Below, in pieces: positions 9,286 to 18,173 of a stretch of DNA of 64,000 bases (position 1 is its first letter; each line of letters begins with the position of its first letter). Under the pieces are notes generated by a model. That model was not told the DNA's origin, did no database searches, and saw only the letters and a list, made by a program, of their open reading frames with translations. Made by a program: the position numbers and the translations under genes. Origin of the DNA: Candidatus Obscuribacterales bacterium (GTDB lineage: Bacteria; Cyanobacteriota; Vampirovibrionia; Obscuribacterales; Obscuribacteraceae); assembly GCA_020054205.1 (NCBI GenBank), contig JAGVLS010000041.1, positions 1 to 64,000 on the forward strand. Reading direction: 5' to 3'.

Positions 9286-9696
9286 ATGACAGAAGAGAAA
9301 CCAAAAAAAGTATTTAAAACAGATAGCGAATGGAGCTGCCAATTAAATCCAGAGCAATTTGAAATTACACGCAAAAAAGGCACTGAAAGGGCTTTTACTG
9401 GTGAGTATTGGGATAATAAAAAACCTGGTACTTATATTTGTATTTGTTGCGGAGCCAATTTATTTAACTCCGATACTAAATTTGATTCAGGCACTGGCTG
9501 GCCAAGCTTTTGGGCACCAAGCAATGAAAATAATGTGGAAACTGAAATTGACTCCGCACACGGCATGACCCGTACAGAGGTACATTGCAGTCAATGTGGC
9601 GCTCATTTAGGGCATGTATTTGAAGATGGTCCAAAACCAACTAATTTGCGCTATTGCATTAACTCAGCTTCTCTAAAATTTAATGAAAATCAATAG
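9286..9696 (+). CDS. msrB: Peptide methionine (R)-S-oxide reductase
   Basis: 136 residues, full length for a single-domain MsrB. Two CxxC pairs that bind structural zinc are visible (Cys52/Cys55 and Cys101/Cys104), together with the SGTGWPSFW loop, GAHLGHVF and the catalytic Cys124 in [10 protein letters not shown]. The enzyme reduces methionine-R-sulfoxide in oxidised proteins using thioredoxin. A GGAG about 8 bases upstream supports the ATG. The position directly after superoxide dismutase suggests an oxidative-stress pair, although a terminator separates the two. Confidence 0.95.
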   Translation: MTEEKPKKVFKTDSEWSCQLNPEQFEITRKKGTERAFTGEYWDNKKPGTYICICCGANLFNSDTKFDSGTGWPSFWAPSNENNVETEIDSAHGMTRTEVHCSQCGAHLGHVFEDGPKPTNLRYCINSASLKFNENQ

Positions 9697-9795
9697 CTAT
9701 TAAGCTATTTCACAAATTTGCCAAGTCTCTGCTGCACCTTTGCCAAGCATTAGATTTATTCTAGCATCGTTCCCAAACACGAGGCTACGATAACC

Positions 9796-10128
9796 ATGTT
9801 AACCACAAAGACACTTTCTCAATTATCTGAAAAGGTTATAAGCACTAGTTATCAATTAAATGCCATTACCTATATAAATGGCATAACAATTGCAATTGCT
9901 GCTTATGCACTCCCATTTATAGTTGGCATTTGCCTTTGTACTTTCTTTTATACAGAAGTACAAACCTTTGAAGCAAAACAAACAGCTGCAATAATTGGAC
10001 TTTTGCTTAATTTAGCTAGTGTTTTGCCGGTAGCTTACTGTGCATTTAAAAAATCACTGACTGGTGCCGTTGCCATCGGAATACTAGTTGGCTTAGGTTC
10101 TGGAATATTGGCATATCTTAGTGTTTAA
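9796..10128 (+). CDS. Small membrane protein upstream of a TadG-like gene
   Basis: 110 residues with three predicted membrane helices (roughly residues 32-54, 65-84 and 88-108), the first preceded by a polar segment. GAGG lies about 12 bases upstream. The stop is 12 bases before the next start, whose Shine-Dalgarno sequence (GAGGAAAT) lies in the gap, so the two are almost certainly cotranscribed. No family recognised; the layout suggests a helper for, or a component co-inserted with, the large exported protein that follows. Confidence 0.6.
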   Translation: MLTTKTLSQLSEKVISTSYQLNAITYINGITIAIAAYALPFIVGICLCTFFYTEVQTFEAKQTAAIIGLLLNLASVLPVAYCAFKKSLTGAVAIGILVGLGSGILAYLSV

Positions 10129-10140
10129 GAGGAAATAAGT

Positions 10141-12384
10141 ATGAATATGCGTAATTTTAAGGGTGGCACATTAGCATTTGTTGTAGCTAGTACATTTATC
10201 ACGGTTATTCTAGGCATAGGTGTATTTTATTTAGTTGAAATTATCGGTGGTGGTAGACAACTACAACATGCTAACGATGCTGGTAATTTGAACTTAGCAA
10301 AAAATGCATTATTCACTCCATTCATTATTTTAAACACTGAAAGCGATAATGAGTCACAGTTTTTCTCTCCAGATATTGCTTTGACCGGCAGGGGTGACAG
10401 AGTAAATCTAAATAATGTAAATAGATTATTTGGACATTCACTTTTAGTTGAAGCTAACGCTAGAGCGATGATGGAAGAACATTCAGCGGCAAGTAATTCG
10501 TCCACAACAATTGACACTTTAGAAAATGCTAAAAAGGTAAAGAGTGAAACTGACTCCCTTAGTTTAAACCTAGCCAAAAAACTTAACGATAAAAACAATT
10601 TGCAAAACTTTTTTTTGACACTTACTAATAACAATTCAATTCGTATGCTTTTATCTGCTAAACAAAAAGGCGATGAAATTTCTCAACCAATACATGATGT
10701 TTCTTACACAAATCGTCAATTTGCTTCAAACATAGATATAAGAGATGGGCAAATTCCTGATAGTATCAGATCCCATTACACAGGAAATTTAAAAGATAAT
10801 TGGACAATTGCTGTTAATTTAGGCAATAACAATACCAGACATTTTCTTAAAGGCTATTTAAGCGATATTAAATTCAGCTCTGAACTAGGCGATATTCATT
10901 TTGTACCACTCAAAAATAGAACTGCCGATGAAAATCCAAATGAAAATGTGACCCGTTTTTTAAATGGTCAACCCCATTTAATTGCTCGCAAAACATTTGA
11001 AGAACAAAAAAATCCATCTAGTGGCGGAAATACATTTAGCTGGGCGAATCCAATACCCAATTCATTTTTATCTCAGGGCAATACAAAAGATTTTCATTCT
11101 AATAGTATTCTAGGCTTAACTTCATGTGCATTATCACAATCTTTATTGCCAACCAGAGGTTACACAACTGCCATACACAGAGGGTTTATCAGGATCAAAA
11201 ATACGCCAGGAATTTCTGCCGATAATAAGTTTTCGATTGGACATAGCGGCAAAAATGACATTCTTGCTTATCTTATGACTTTCAAACCTCGTTGGACAAT
11301 TACTGGCAATGGCAAAGTATTTTTTGAAATCGGTGGCAGCAATAACATTCAAACTTTGCATAATTGGGATGCAGGTGGACAAAATGGTCCTTTCCCACAA
11401 AGTGCTGCTAATAATCTGTATCCTCCTCAGGGCAATAGCGGACGCCCAGCTGGCGCACCAAGTGACGGTTGGAAACATTGTGCAGCTCAAGAAATAAACA
11501 GCCAAAATGCTAAAGTTGCTTTTGCTCAATATCCATTTTTAGAAGAACAAGTAGATAGAGTTCTTGGTCCCTTTGATAGAAGTACCAACAAGGAACAAAT
11601 TAGTGTTAAAGATGCGCATGCTTTAGAAGTAGCCAATTTAGAACTTCTTTCGCAAAGATCAAATGGCGCCGATGAAGTAACATTGCATACTTGGCGTAGC
11701 GGAGTTGCTGCTAATGCAACATCGCGAGGTGAATTGCCATTTCCAAAATTTAAACATATACCAGAGCCAAGGCAATCAAGTATTGAAACACTAATACCTA
11801 ATATAGGTTCGGCAGCAGACATACGCAAACGTATTGCTCAACGCCTGAAAGAAATAGATCCTGATTTTTCAGACAATGATTTACCAACACTTTTAGCAAG
11901 CTGTGATTTGAGTTTAAAGTCAGATGGTACTAATGAAGCATATATATTTTTTGATGATGCAAGTGGACACTTGGTTGCAAGAAATAGAAATAATTTACCA
12001 ACTTGGCTTGTTAAATTAGCTTTTGATAGTCAAGGTAATGAAATTAAAGCTGATGGTATTCCTGCAACTTGGTATTTGAGAAAATCACAAAATTTAATGC
12101 GCAATGCAATAAATGTACCTGGCGATTGGGATTTTCCAAGTCCTTATGATGAATATCCTGATCATGCTTTTATTTATGAACTTTATACATTCACTCCTTG
12201 TACTGGTTTTCATGGACTTTTAGGAGAAGTGCTTTTAGAAGCTGCATTTTGTTCTGAAGACAAACCAAATACTGGTGGAGATAATGCTCGTCCAGGACAT
12301 GGGGTAAAAGCACCAATTTTATGCCCAGGACCAGGAGCACCTTTTACGCAATGTCCTAGCTGTCATTATGAAGGACCTTGCTAA
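10141..12384 (+). CDS. Large exported protein with TadE/TadG-like N-terminal segment
   Basis: 747 residues. The N terminus (basic MNMRNFKGG, then a membrane helix about residues 10-33, then RQLQHANDAGNLNLAKNAL) matches the start of TadG-like pseudopilin-related proteins. In that family a similar helix is followed by a conserved L-Q-x-A-x-D-A segment. The long remainder is hydrophilic, Asn/Ser-rich and probably faces the periplasm or surface. The C terminus carries four cysteines (CPGPGAPFTQCPSCHYEGPC), which could form disulfides or a metal site. Cotranscribed with the small membrane protein before it and the signal-peptide protein after it. No tad secretion ATPase is in the window. Function is inferred only from the N-terminal signature. 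Confidence 0.6.
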   Translation: MNMRNFKGGTLAFVVASTFITVILGIGVFYLVEIIGGGRQLQHANDAGNLNLAKNALFTPFIILNTESDNESQFFSPDIALTGRGDRVNLNNVNRLFGHSLLVEANARAMMEEHSAASNSSTTIDTLENAKKVKSETDSLSLNLAKKLNDKNNLQNFFLTLTNNNSIRMLLSAKQKGDEISQPIHDVSYTNRQFASNIDIRDGQIPDSIRSHYTGNLKDNWTIAVNLGNNNTRHFLKGYLSDIKFSSELGDIHFVPLKNRTADENPNENVTRFLNGQPHLIARKTFEEQKNPSSGGNTFSWANPIPNSFLSQGNTKDFHSNSILGLTSCALSQSLLPTRGYTTAIHRGFIRIKNTPGISADNKFSIGHSGKNDILAYLMTFKPRWTITGNGKVFFEIGGSNNIQTLHNWDAGGQNGPFPQSAANNLYPPQGNSGRPAGAPSDGWKHCAAQEINSQNAKVAFAQYPFLEEQVDRVLGPFDRSTNKEQISVKDAHALEVANLELLSQRSNGADEVTLHTWRSGVAANATSRGELPFPKFKHIPEPRQSSIETLIPNIGSAADIRKRIAQRLKEIDPDFSDNDLPTLLASCDLSLKSDGTNEAYIFFDDASGHLVARNRNNLPTWLVKLAFDSQGNEIKADGIPATWYLRKSQNLMRNAINVPGDWDFPSPYDEYPDHAFIYELYTFTPCTGFHGLLGEVLLEAAFCSEDKPNTGGDNARPGHGVKAPILCPGPGAPFTQCPSCHYEGPC

Positions 12385-12425
12385 TTTCCAAAAAAGCTAG
12401 TTTTAAAATAAAAGGAGTTGTTAAT

Positions 12426-12866
12426 ATGACCCACACTAAAATATGCAAAATAAAAGTTTTTGCTTTGCTCATAGCTTTTTGTTTTAGTTGCGACTCTATA
12501 GATGCACAAAACAATAATAAACTTAAAGACACGTTCAACCAAGTATTAAAACAAGCACCACGTGAAGTGCCATTTCCTGTTATCCCTGGAGCCTCGTTTG
12601 AATCAGGTGTATTAGCTAAAGAAAGTCAGGGTAGTATTCAATATTTACGCTACCGAACACCGTACGATAGAAATCAACTCATTCAATGGTATCGCAGCGC
12701 CATGCAAACTTCTTGGACATTAACCAATCCACAACAATATTCAAAATATTCATACGGATTTTCAGCTAGCAATGAAGAATACAATCTTAGTTTTACATTT
12801 TTAGATCATACTAATGGCACAAATGCAGCTGATGTGGCTGTGGTAATTAATACACGAAAGAATTAG
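12426..12866 (+). CDS. Exported hypothetical protein
   Basis: 146 residues from ATG 12426, preceded by AAAGGAG; an in-frame TTG-type start further upstream overlaps the previous gene and is rejected. The N terminus has a basic-hydrophobic signal peptide (KIKVFALLIAFCFSC...). The mature part contains a conserved-looking core, SIQYLRYRTPYDRNQLIQWYRSAM followed by beta-rich segments. It resembles small exported proteins in which a C-terminal domain reports on particle or peptide binding, but no family was identified. It is the third gene of the TadG-like operon and converges on the OB-fold-like gene. Confidence 0.55.
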   Translation: MTHTKICKIKVFALLIAFCFSCDSIDAQNNNKLKDTFNQVLKQAPREVPFPVIPGASFESGVLAKESQGSIQYLRYRTPYDRNQLIQWYRSAMQTSWTLTNPQQYSKYSYGFSASNEEYNLSFTFLDHTNGTNAADVAVVINTRKN

Positions 12867-13334
12867 TTATTTAATTACACTTACACGTTCAATGCGTAAA
12901 ACCTGGCAACCGCCTCGTCTAGCTACATAACCATTTACTTTTACTTTTTTCCCTACATAAGGTAACAATATTTTGTTGCAACCTGTGTATGGACGATTTG
13001 ATTTTGCTGCTACAAACACATTATTTGTTTTATCTTCTAGAATTCCAAGCGGAATGCCACCAATACCACATTTAGCAGCACACGCCATATGACTTTCACC
13101 GCGTCCAGGTCCCATTGTTTGTGACATATAACACCAAACATCTATCACTTCCCCAATTACAGTAATTGGCTTGATATTGTCTTTTTGTTTTTGTACAGGA
13201 TTTTTAATAAGCACTTCATTAAGAATTTTTTTCTGCTCTTCCATAACTCCTGGTGGCAAAGCATTTGTTTCAAGTGTTCCTACAATTAGTAAAAACATTA
13301 AAAGAGGCAATAAAATAAATTGTGATAAATTCAT
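12867..13334 (-). CDS. Exported cysteine-containing OB-fold-like protein
   Basis: 155 residues with a signal peptide (FILLPLLMFLLIVGTLETNA). The mature domain runs GEVIDVWCYM, HMACAAKCGIGGIPLGILED, LLPYVGKKVKVNGYVARRGGCQVLRIERV. That is the order seen in a widespread family of short exported beta-barrel proteins with a CxxxC centre and a final KVKVxGxVxxRGG strand. The cysteines may bind metal or form a disulfide. The activity is unknown. It shares no spacer with the convergent gene (its stop is adjacent at 12866/12867). Confidence 0.55.
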   Translation of the reverse strand: MNLSQFILLPLLMFLLIVGTLETNALPPGVMEEQKKILNEVLIKNPVQKQKDNIKPITVIGEVIDVWCYMSQTMGPGRGESHMACAAKCGIGGIPLGILEDKTNNVFVAAKSNRPYTGCNKILLPYVGKKVKVNGYVARRGGCQVLRIERVSVIK

Positions 13335-13496
13335 AGTTTGTAATGTAAAGCGCTATTTGACGAAATATAAGTATGGGAAACGTAGTCTAAGCATATGTTT
13401 CAATATTATCACTCTTTGATGAGATTCATTTCCTGTTTAAAGCTGCTTTTCAAGTTAGACTAATTAGATATTTATTTTGACACAAGGAATTAAAAT

Positions 13497-14186
13497 ATGT
13501 CATTTGATTCACGTGAAACTGAAGCCGTTGAAACAACTAGAGAAACTCCTGTAAATTCATATACTGACGGCTCTCAATATGAAATACCCAGACCATTTTT
13601 AACAATTACTCAAGCTGCCTCTATCTTAGGTAAATCATTAAGAGCAATTGAAAGAAGTATAATTGGTCGTTTTGGCAATAAATTACCAGAAGGATGGAAT
13701 GCACGAAAAATCAAAACCGATAAAGGTGATGAATGGCGCATTATTCCACCACCAGGTTTTCGAGTTAAACAATTTACTCAATCATCGACAACAACAAACA
13801 ATACATCCGAAGATGAATTAGTACTTTCTGATGGAGAGATAGAGAATATGCTTAAAACACAAAAAATGCCTTGGCGGATGGAAAACCATTCTATCGAACA
13901 TCCATCAATTGTAATTGATCGATCGGAAGAAGTTGAATATCTACTTAGAGAATTGGTAGGTACACAAAAAGCTTTATCAGAAGAACGTAGGCTACACATG
14001 GAAGATTTGCGCTTGATCACACAACTGCAAGGTTCAATGCGTTTGTTAGAAATTAATGCCAATGAACAAAGTAAAATCAAATCCGAATTGGAATTAGCAA
14101 AAGATGAATTAAAGCAATTAAAACAAAACTATACAGAATTGTTAAATTTGCCGTGGTGGAAACGGATTTTTAAGAAAGCTCAGTAA
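13497..14186 (+). CDS. Helix-turn-helix protein with C-terminal coiled coil
   Basis: 229 residues. Residues about 30-80 (LTITQAASILGKSLRAIERSI...WNARKIKT...WRIIPPPGF) form a helix-turn-helix resembling excisionase/MerR-like DNA-binding modules with a wing. The C-terminal third (about 150-222) is a charged heptad-rich coiled coil that ends in a conserved-looking LPWWKRIFKK tail. AAGGAA lies before the ATG. The stop is 2 bases before cmk, so the two form an operon. It could be a transcription factor or a chromosome-associated protein. No closer assignment. Confidence 0.6.
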   Translation: MSFDSRETEAVETTRETPVNSYTDGSQYEIPRPFLTITQAASILGKSLRAIERSIIGRFGNKLPEGWNARKIKTDKGDEWRIIPPPGFRVKQFTQSSTTTNNTSEDELVLSDGEIENMLKTQKMPWRMENHSIEHPSIVIDRSEEVEYLLRELVGTQKALSEERRLHMEDLRLITQLQGSMRLLEINANEQSKIKSELELAKDELKQLKQNYTELLNLPWWKRIFKKAQ

Positions 14187-14188
14187 TT

Positions 14189-14872
14189 ATGTCTAGCGTA
14201 AATATTGCTATAGATGGTCCTGCCGGCGCCGGAAAGTCTACTGTTGCTCAAAAAGTTGCTCAAGCTTTAGGCTATTTATATATCGATACTGGCGCTATGT
14301 ACAGAGCAGCTACTTGGATAACACTGGAAAAGAAAATAGATATTTCCAATACCAATGAAATCATTGCCGGGGTAAAAGTAGCTGATATTGAACTTAAACC
14401 TCCTGATGATAGCTCACGAGGAAGAATAAGAGTTTTTGTCAACGGCGATGATGTAACTATGATAGTTAGATCACGTATTATTACTCGTTTTGTCAGTCCA
14501 GTGTCAGCCATTGCTGGCGTGCGTAAAATATTGGTGGCAAAACAACAAAAAATGGCAGAGCGCGGCGGAGTAGTTATGGACGGGCGCGATATTGGCACAG
14601 TGGTTTTACCAAATGCAGAAATAAAAATATTTCTTACTGCATCAAGTGAAATTAGAGCAAAGCGGCGCGAACAAGATTTAAAAGAAATGGGGCAAATAGC
14701 GGATTTTAAGACTGTACTAGCTGAAATTGAGGCAAGAGATTTATTTGATTCAACTAGAGAAGAGTCTCCTTTAAAAAAAGCTCCTGATGCAATTGAAATT
14801 AATACTGATAATATTAGCGCAGATGAAGTTGTAGAAAAAATTCTAAAAATGTGTAGAGATGCTGTGTATTAA
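14189..14872 (+). CDS. cmk: Cytidylate kinase
   Basis: 227 residues, normal length for bacterial CMP kinase. The P-loop GPAGAGKST is at residues 10-18 and is followed by YIDTGAMYRA, which binds CMP. GRDIGTVVLPNAEIKIFLTAS matches the NMP-binding/core region, and RREQD with the LFDSTREESPLKKAPDA lid completes the family pattern. It phosphorylates CMP and dCMP in the cytoplasm. Translationally close to the HTH gene (2-base gap), and its last 4 bases overlap the convergent threonine-synthase-like gene. Confidence 0.95.
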   Translation: MSSVNIAIDGPAGAGKSTVAQKVAQALGYLYIDTGAMYRAATWITLEKKIDISNTNEIIAGVKVADIELKPPDDSSRGRIRVFVNGDDVTMIVRSRIITRFVSPVSAIAGVRKILVAKQQKMAERGGVVMDGRDIGTVVLPNAEIKIFLTASSEIRAKRREQDLKEMGQIADFKTVLAEIEARDLFDSTREESPLKKAPDAIEINTDNISADEVVEKILKMCRDAVY

Positions 14873-15627
14873 TTACGTTCTATGGCTGAAACCACAATAG
14901 CTATTGTTTTATCAGCAATATCTTTATCTGATAACATACCCAAAGCAGCTAAACCAGCTACAGACGATAATTCAGCTTTAATTCCTTGCATAACTAGAAA
15001 TTTTTGCGCATCATATAAAGTTTTTTGATTTACACTTATACGTAACGCTCCTAAGTTAAGCAATTTTTGTACATTTATAGAAGTACTGTCGGTAGCAATA
15101 GATGTGGCAGCAGCTTCATTACCGGACGCACAGCCTAATATAATTTCTGGTAATTGATATCGTTCTTGAAATCTGTTAGCAATGCCAATAGCACCATCCC
15201 CATAACAGCAGGGTAAAGCAATCATATCGGGCATTTTTCCTATAGATTTGACAATTTCATCAGCAATATTTCCATATCCTACAAATCCAGGACGACGATT
15301 ATTGTTATTAGGATCTTTAATATCATAAGTATCAACATCTATGATATCTTCAACCAAAGAAACTATTTGAGCATCATAATTTTCCCATAAAGAATAATAG
15401 AACTCAGGTGTACCATCACTAGGCTCAATAAAACATTTAATTCCAAATTTTTTTGCCTGAAAAGCTATCGCCAGCCCTAGATTACCAGAACTACGCAGAG
15501 CAATTTTTTTATATTGCCACGACTTAATTAGAGGCAAAAGCGCTGCGGCATAACGATCTTTCCAAGATCCAGTTGGTCCTTTATTTTCAAAATGAAAATG
15601 AATATTAATGACGCGTTGATAACTCAA
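14869..15627 (-). CDS. Short threonine-synthase-like PLP protein
   Basis: 252 residues, against about 350 or more for threonine synthase. The PLP lysine lies unusually early, in GPTGSWKDR (Lys23; usually TGSFKDR at about residue 60-110). The phosphate-binding SSGNLGLA loop and a late ELSSVAGLAALG segment are also present. The N-terminal substrate-binding part of a normal ThrC is missing. The start codon overlaps the stop of the upstream helicase gene by 4 bases, implying translational coupling. It may be a shortened fold-type II enzyme with a different substrate or a decaying ThrC; no frame interruption is visible, so I call it a gene. Confidence 0.7.
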   Translation of the reverse strand: MSYQRVINIHFHFENKGPTGSWKDRYAAALLPLIKSWQYKKIALRSSGNLGLAIAFQAKKFGIKCFIEPSDGTPEFYYSLWENYDAQIVSLVEDIIDVDTYDIKDPNNNNRRPGFVGYGNIADEIVKSIGKMPDMIALPCCYGDGAIGIANRFQERYQLPEIILGCASGNEAAATSIATDSTSINVQKLLNLGALRISVNQKTLYDAQKFLVMQGIKAELSSVAGLAALGMLSDKDIADKTIAIVVSAIERN

Positions 15628-18002
15628 TAGTCTTCCCTTACTTCATCACGTGCTATTAACTTTTCTGTAGCCATACACAAATCAACAATATATTCCGGCA
15701 TATTAGGAGCATGTATAAATTGACGAGCTAAATCAAGAGTGCGGCGTAACGCTCGCACGATATCACCTTCATCGAATTGACTAACATAACGAATATCTTC
15801 CCATTTAGCACCTTGTGCCCACATTTGGCTTAATCCAGAAAATACTGGGCTGAAATCAATAGGCACCTCAATATCAAAATCACGTTGTAATTTATATAAT
15901 TTACGTGCAATGCGTTGAATATCATCCAAAAGAATATCGACGGTTGGACTAATGCGAGCCTTATTAGACATTTCCACTCTTACATCTTCGCTAATTAAAG
16001 CAGTCAAAATTGCTGAACATTCATCTGGTTTCAAATCTTTGAAAACATTACTTAAGGCCATTTCGCTCAAAAACAATTCATTAGTACCACGAATAGCTGC
16101 CGCCATTTTTCCTATTTTAGTAGGTGTGTCTGCATTTAAATAGCCTTTTAATCGCAAAACATTGCCTAGCGCTTCAAAAGTTCGCCAATATCTCGATGTA
16201 TATTTTTCAATACGGCGATCCATATCTTTAATTTTAGTGGTAAGAATTTTTAGGCGATCACTTTGTTTAGCACAAGGATCTTGCACTGGACAACCATGAC
16301 ATGGCATTGCTTCAGCTTGTTCGTGAGCATCTGACACTTCTTGCTGTAGCTTAGTAAGGGTTTCATCTTGAATCTCCGCCAGCCCAGGGCGTTGTTCCTT
16401 TTTAACTAAACCTCTTTCAATAAAACGAGCTTGTTTTTCTTTGCTATGAACTATTTCTCTATATTTTTTATACAATGGGAGATCACCAATTTCTCCCGGG
16501 CATAAAGGTTTTGACAATTTGTCAATTTCTTTTTGCCAAGATATTTTTTGCAAATACCAAGGATCAATTTCTTGATTTACTAAAAATTGCCCAAAACTTC
16601 TCTCAATTAATTCTTTCGTTTCTTCTTTGGTATGTCTTTGCAATAAATTTAAAACCATGCCATAGGATGGAGTAAATCTGCTGGATAAAGGATCGGGTGG
16701 TGAGGTAGCAAGCCTTGTTGTGTCAGACAGTTTTTCAAAAGGGTGATTTAAAACTACAACATGTCCTAAATCATCCATTCCTCTTCGTCCTGCTCGCCCA
16801 GACATTTGTAAAAATTCGCTTGCTGAAAGCAATCTTCTACCTTCATCTGCTCTTTTTGAAATTGAACTTATTACTGTTGTGCGCGCAGGCATATTTATAC
16901 CTGCTGCTAATGTTTCTGTAGCAAAAACAATCTTAATTAGTCCTTTTTGAAATAGTTTTTCAACTACACCTTTCCAACTCGGTAACATACCGGCATGGTG
17001 CACAGCCATTCCTTCTAAAAGATATTCTAAATGTGGATGATTTTTTAAATTATTATTGTCTTTGACAAGAGTATTTACTTCTTGAGTAAGCTTACTTTTT
17101 TCCTCTGGCGTAAGTAATTGCGTTCCATATGAATTTTCTAAAGCTTCTTCACAGCCACGACGTGAGAATAAGAAAAATATAGCTGGTAACATTTTTTTGA
17201 AATGTAATTCTTTTAAAACATCTCTTGGCTTAGGGACATCAAACACTTCTTTATGTCTTCGTTTGGGTCCAAAGCGCTTTGGTTTAGTTTTTACCATACC
17301 TTTTAATTGACTATTAACCGCGCCACCTGGGCTAAACATAGGAAATAGTCTGCGATCATAAAAATAGTAAAACCTAAGTGGGACTGGTCTATATTCAGAA
17401 ACAACCAGGCTAGTAGGTCCATGAGTTTGATCTATCCAATTAGTTAATTCTTGAGCATTAGCAATTGTGGCAGATAAAGCAATTAATTGAATATTTTCTG
17501 GAGTATAAATTATGGATTCTTCCCAGACAGTACCACGCTGAGCATCATTCATATAATGAAATTCATCAAGTATCACTGATGAAACATCATGCAAGTTTTT
17601 ATTGATGTCGCCTAGTATGGTGCCATAAAGCATATTGCGAAAAACTTCTGTAGTCATCACAACAATGGAAGCTTCACGATTGACTGAAACATCACCGGTT
17701 AACAAACCAACTTTATCTTCGCCATACTTAATTTGTAAATCATGTAATTTTTGATTGGATAAAGCTTTTAATGGTGTTGTATAGAAACACCGCTTATTTA
17801 ACTTTAGTGCCAATTCAATTGCATACTCAGCAATAACAGTTTTGCCAGAACCTGTTGGTGCACAGACAACAACATTTTTGCCGGCATTCAAATGACTTAT
17901 GGCTTCTAATTGAAAGTCATCTAATTTAAATGGAAATATTTTTTCAATATCAATTGCCAAGATGGTAGCCAAGTTAAGATCTGCTAAACAAGTCTCAATC
18001 AT
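15624..18002 (-). CDS. Ski2/Mtr4-like DExH RNA helicase
   Basis: 792 residues. Motif I is APTGSGKTVIAEYA near residue 50, motif II DEFHYMND near 145, motif III LSATIAN, and motif VI QMSGRAGRRGMD. The C-terminal region (about 600-790) matches the DSHCT domain of Ski2-like helicases, ending with DIVRALRRTLDLARQFIHA. CHGCPVQDPC around residue 560 gives three cysteines of a possible metal site. Members in actinobacteria and cyanobacteria are thought to remodel RNA in the cytoplasm. It is coupled to the downstream threonine-synthase-like gene. The ATG is close to TGTT and lacks a strong Shine-Dalgarno sequence. Confidence 0.9.
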   Translation of the reverse strand: MIETCLADLNLATILAIDIEKIFPFKLDDFQLEAISHLNAGKNVVVCAPTGSGKTVIAEYAIELALKLNKRCFYTTPLKALSNQKLHDLQIKYGEDKVGLLTGDVSVNREASIVVMTTEVFRNMLYGTILGDINKNLHDVSSVILDEFHYMNDAQRGTVWEESIIYTPENIQLIALSATIANAQELTNWIDQTHGPTSLVVSEYRPVPLRFYYFYDRRLFPMFSPGGAVNSQLKGMVKTKPKRFGPKRRHKEVFDVPKPRDVLKELHFKKMLPAIFFLFSRRGCEEALENSYGTQLLTPEEKSKLTQEVNTLVKDNNNLKNHPHLEYLLEGMAVHHAGMLPSWKGVVEKLFQKGLIKIVFATETLAAGINMPARTTVISSISKRADEGRRLLSASEFLQMSGRAGRRGMDDLGHVVVLNHPFEKLSDTTRLATSPPDPLSSRFTPSYGMVLNLLQRHTKEETKELIERSFGQFLVNQEIDPWYLQKISWQKEIDKLSKPLCPGEIGDLPLYKKYREIVHSKEKQARFIERGLVKKEQRPGLAEIQDETLTKLQQEVSDAHEQAEAMPCHGCPVQDPCAKQSDRLKILTTKIKDMDRRIEKYTSRYWRTFEALGNVLRLKGYLNADTPTKIGKMAAAIRGTNELFLSEMALSNVFKDLKPDECSAILTALISEDVRVEMSNKARISPTVDILLDDIQRIARKLYKLQRDFDIEVPIDFSPVFSGLSQMWAQGAKWEDIRYVSQFDEGDIVRALRRTLDLARQFIHAPNMPEYIVDLCMATEKLIARDEVREDY

Positions 18003-18049
18003 AACAGGTCTTGTCCCACAAGCCTTATCAGCAATTTTTTTCCACTATA

Positions 18050-18086
18050 AGCATTGGTGCTTTTATGAGCATTGGTGCTTTATAAT
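18050..18086 (+). promoter_or_regulatory. Putative tRNA promoter with a tandem 18-base repeat
   Basis: A perfect TATAAT (18081-18086) sits 12 bases before the tRNA. It is preceded by two copies of AGCATTGGTGCTTT (18050-18063 and 18068-18081; period 18). No good -35 hexamer lies at 16-18 bases; TTGGTG (18054-18059) is 21 bases away. The repeat may be a regulator-binding site or a chance duplication. Confidence 0.5.
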
Positions 18087-18097
18087 AGTAAAAGTAC

Positions 18098-18172
18098 CGG
18101 GACGTAGCGCAGGGGTAGCGCGCACCTTTGGGGTGGGTGAGGCCGGAGGTTCGATTCCTCTCGTCCCGACCA
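18098..18172 (+). tRNA. tRNA-Pro (anticodon GGG)
   Basis: 75 bases including an encoded CCA. The acceptor stem CGGGACG pairs with CGTCCCG. The D arm is GCGC/GCGC. The anticodon stem CACCT/GGGTG closes a TTGGGGT loop giving anticodon GGG, and the T arm has GGAGG-TTCGATT-CCTCT. The discriminator is A. It lies between the Ski2-like helicase gene and the HigA-like gene, with almost no spacer to the latter's stop. Confidence 0.97.
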
Positions 18173-18173
18173 T

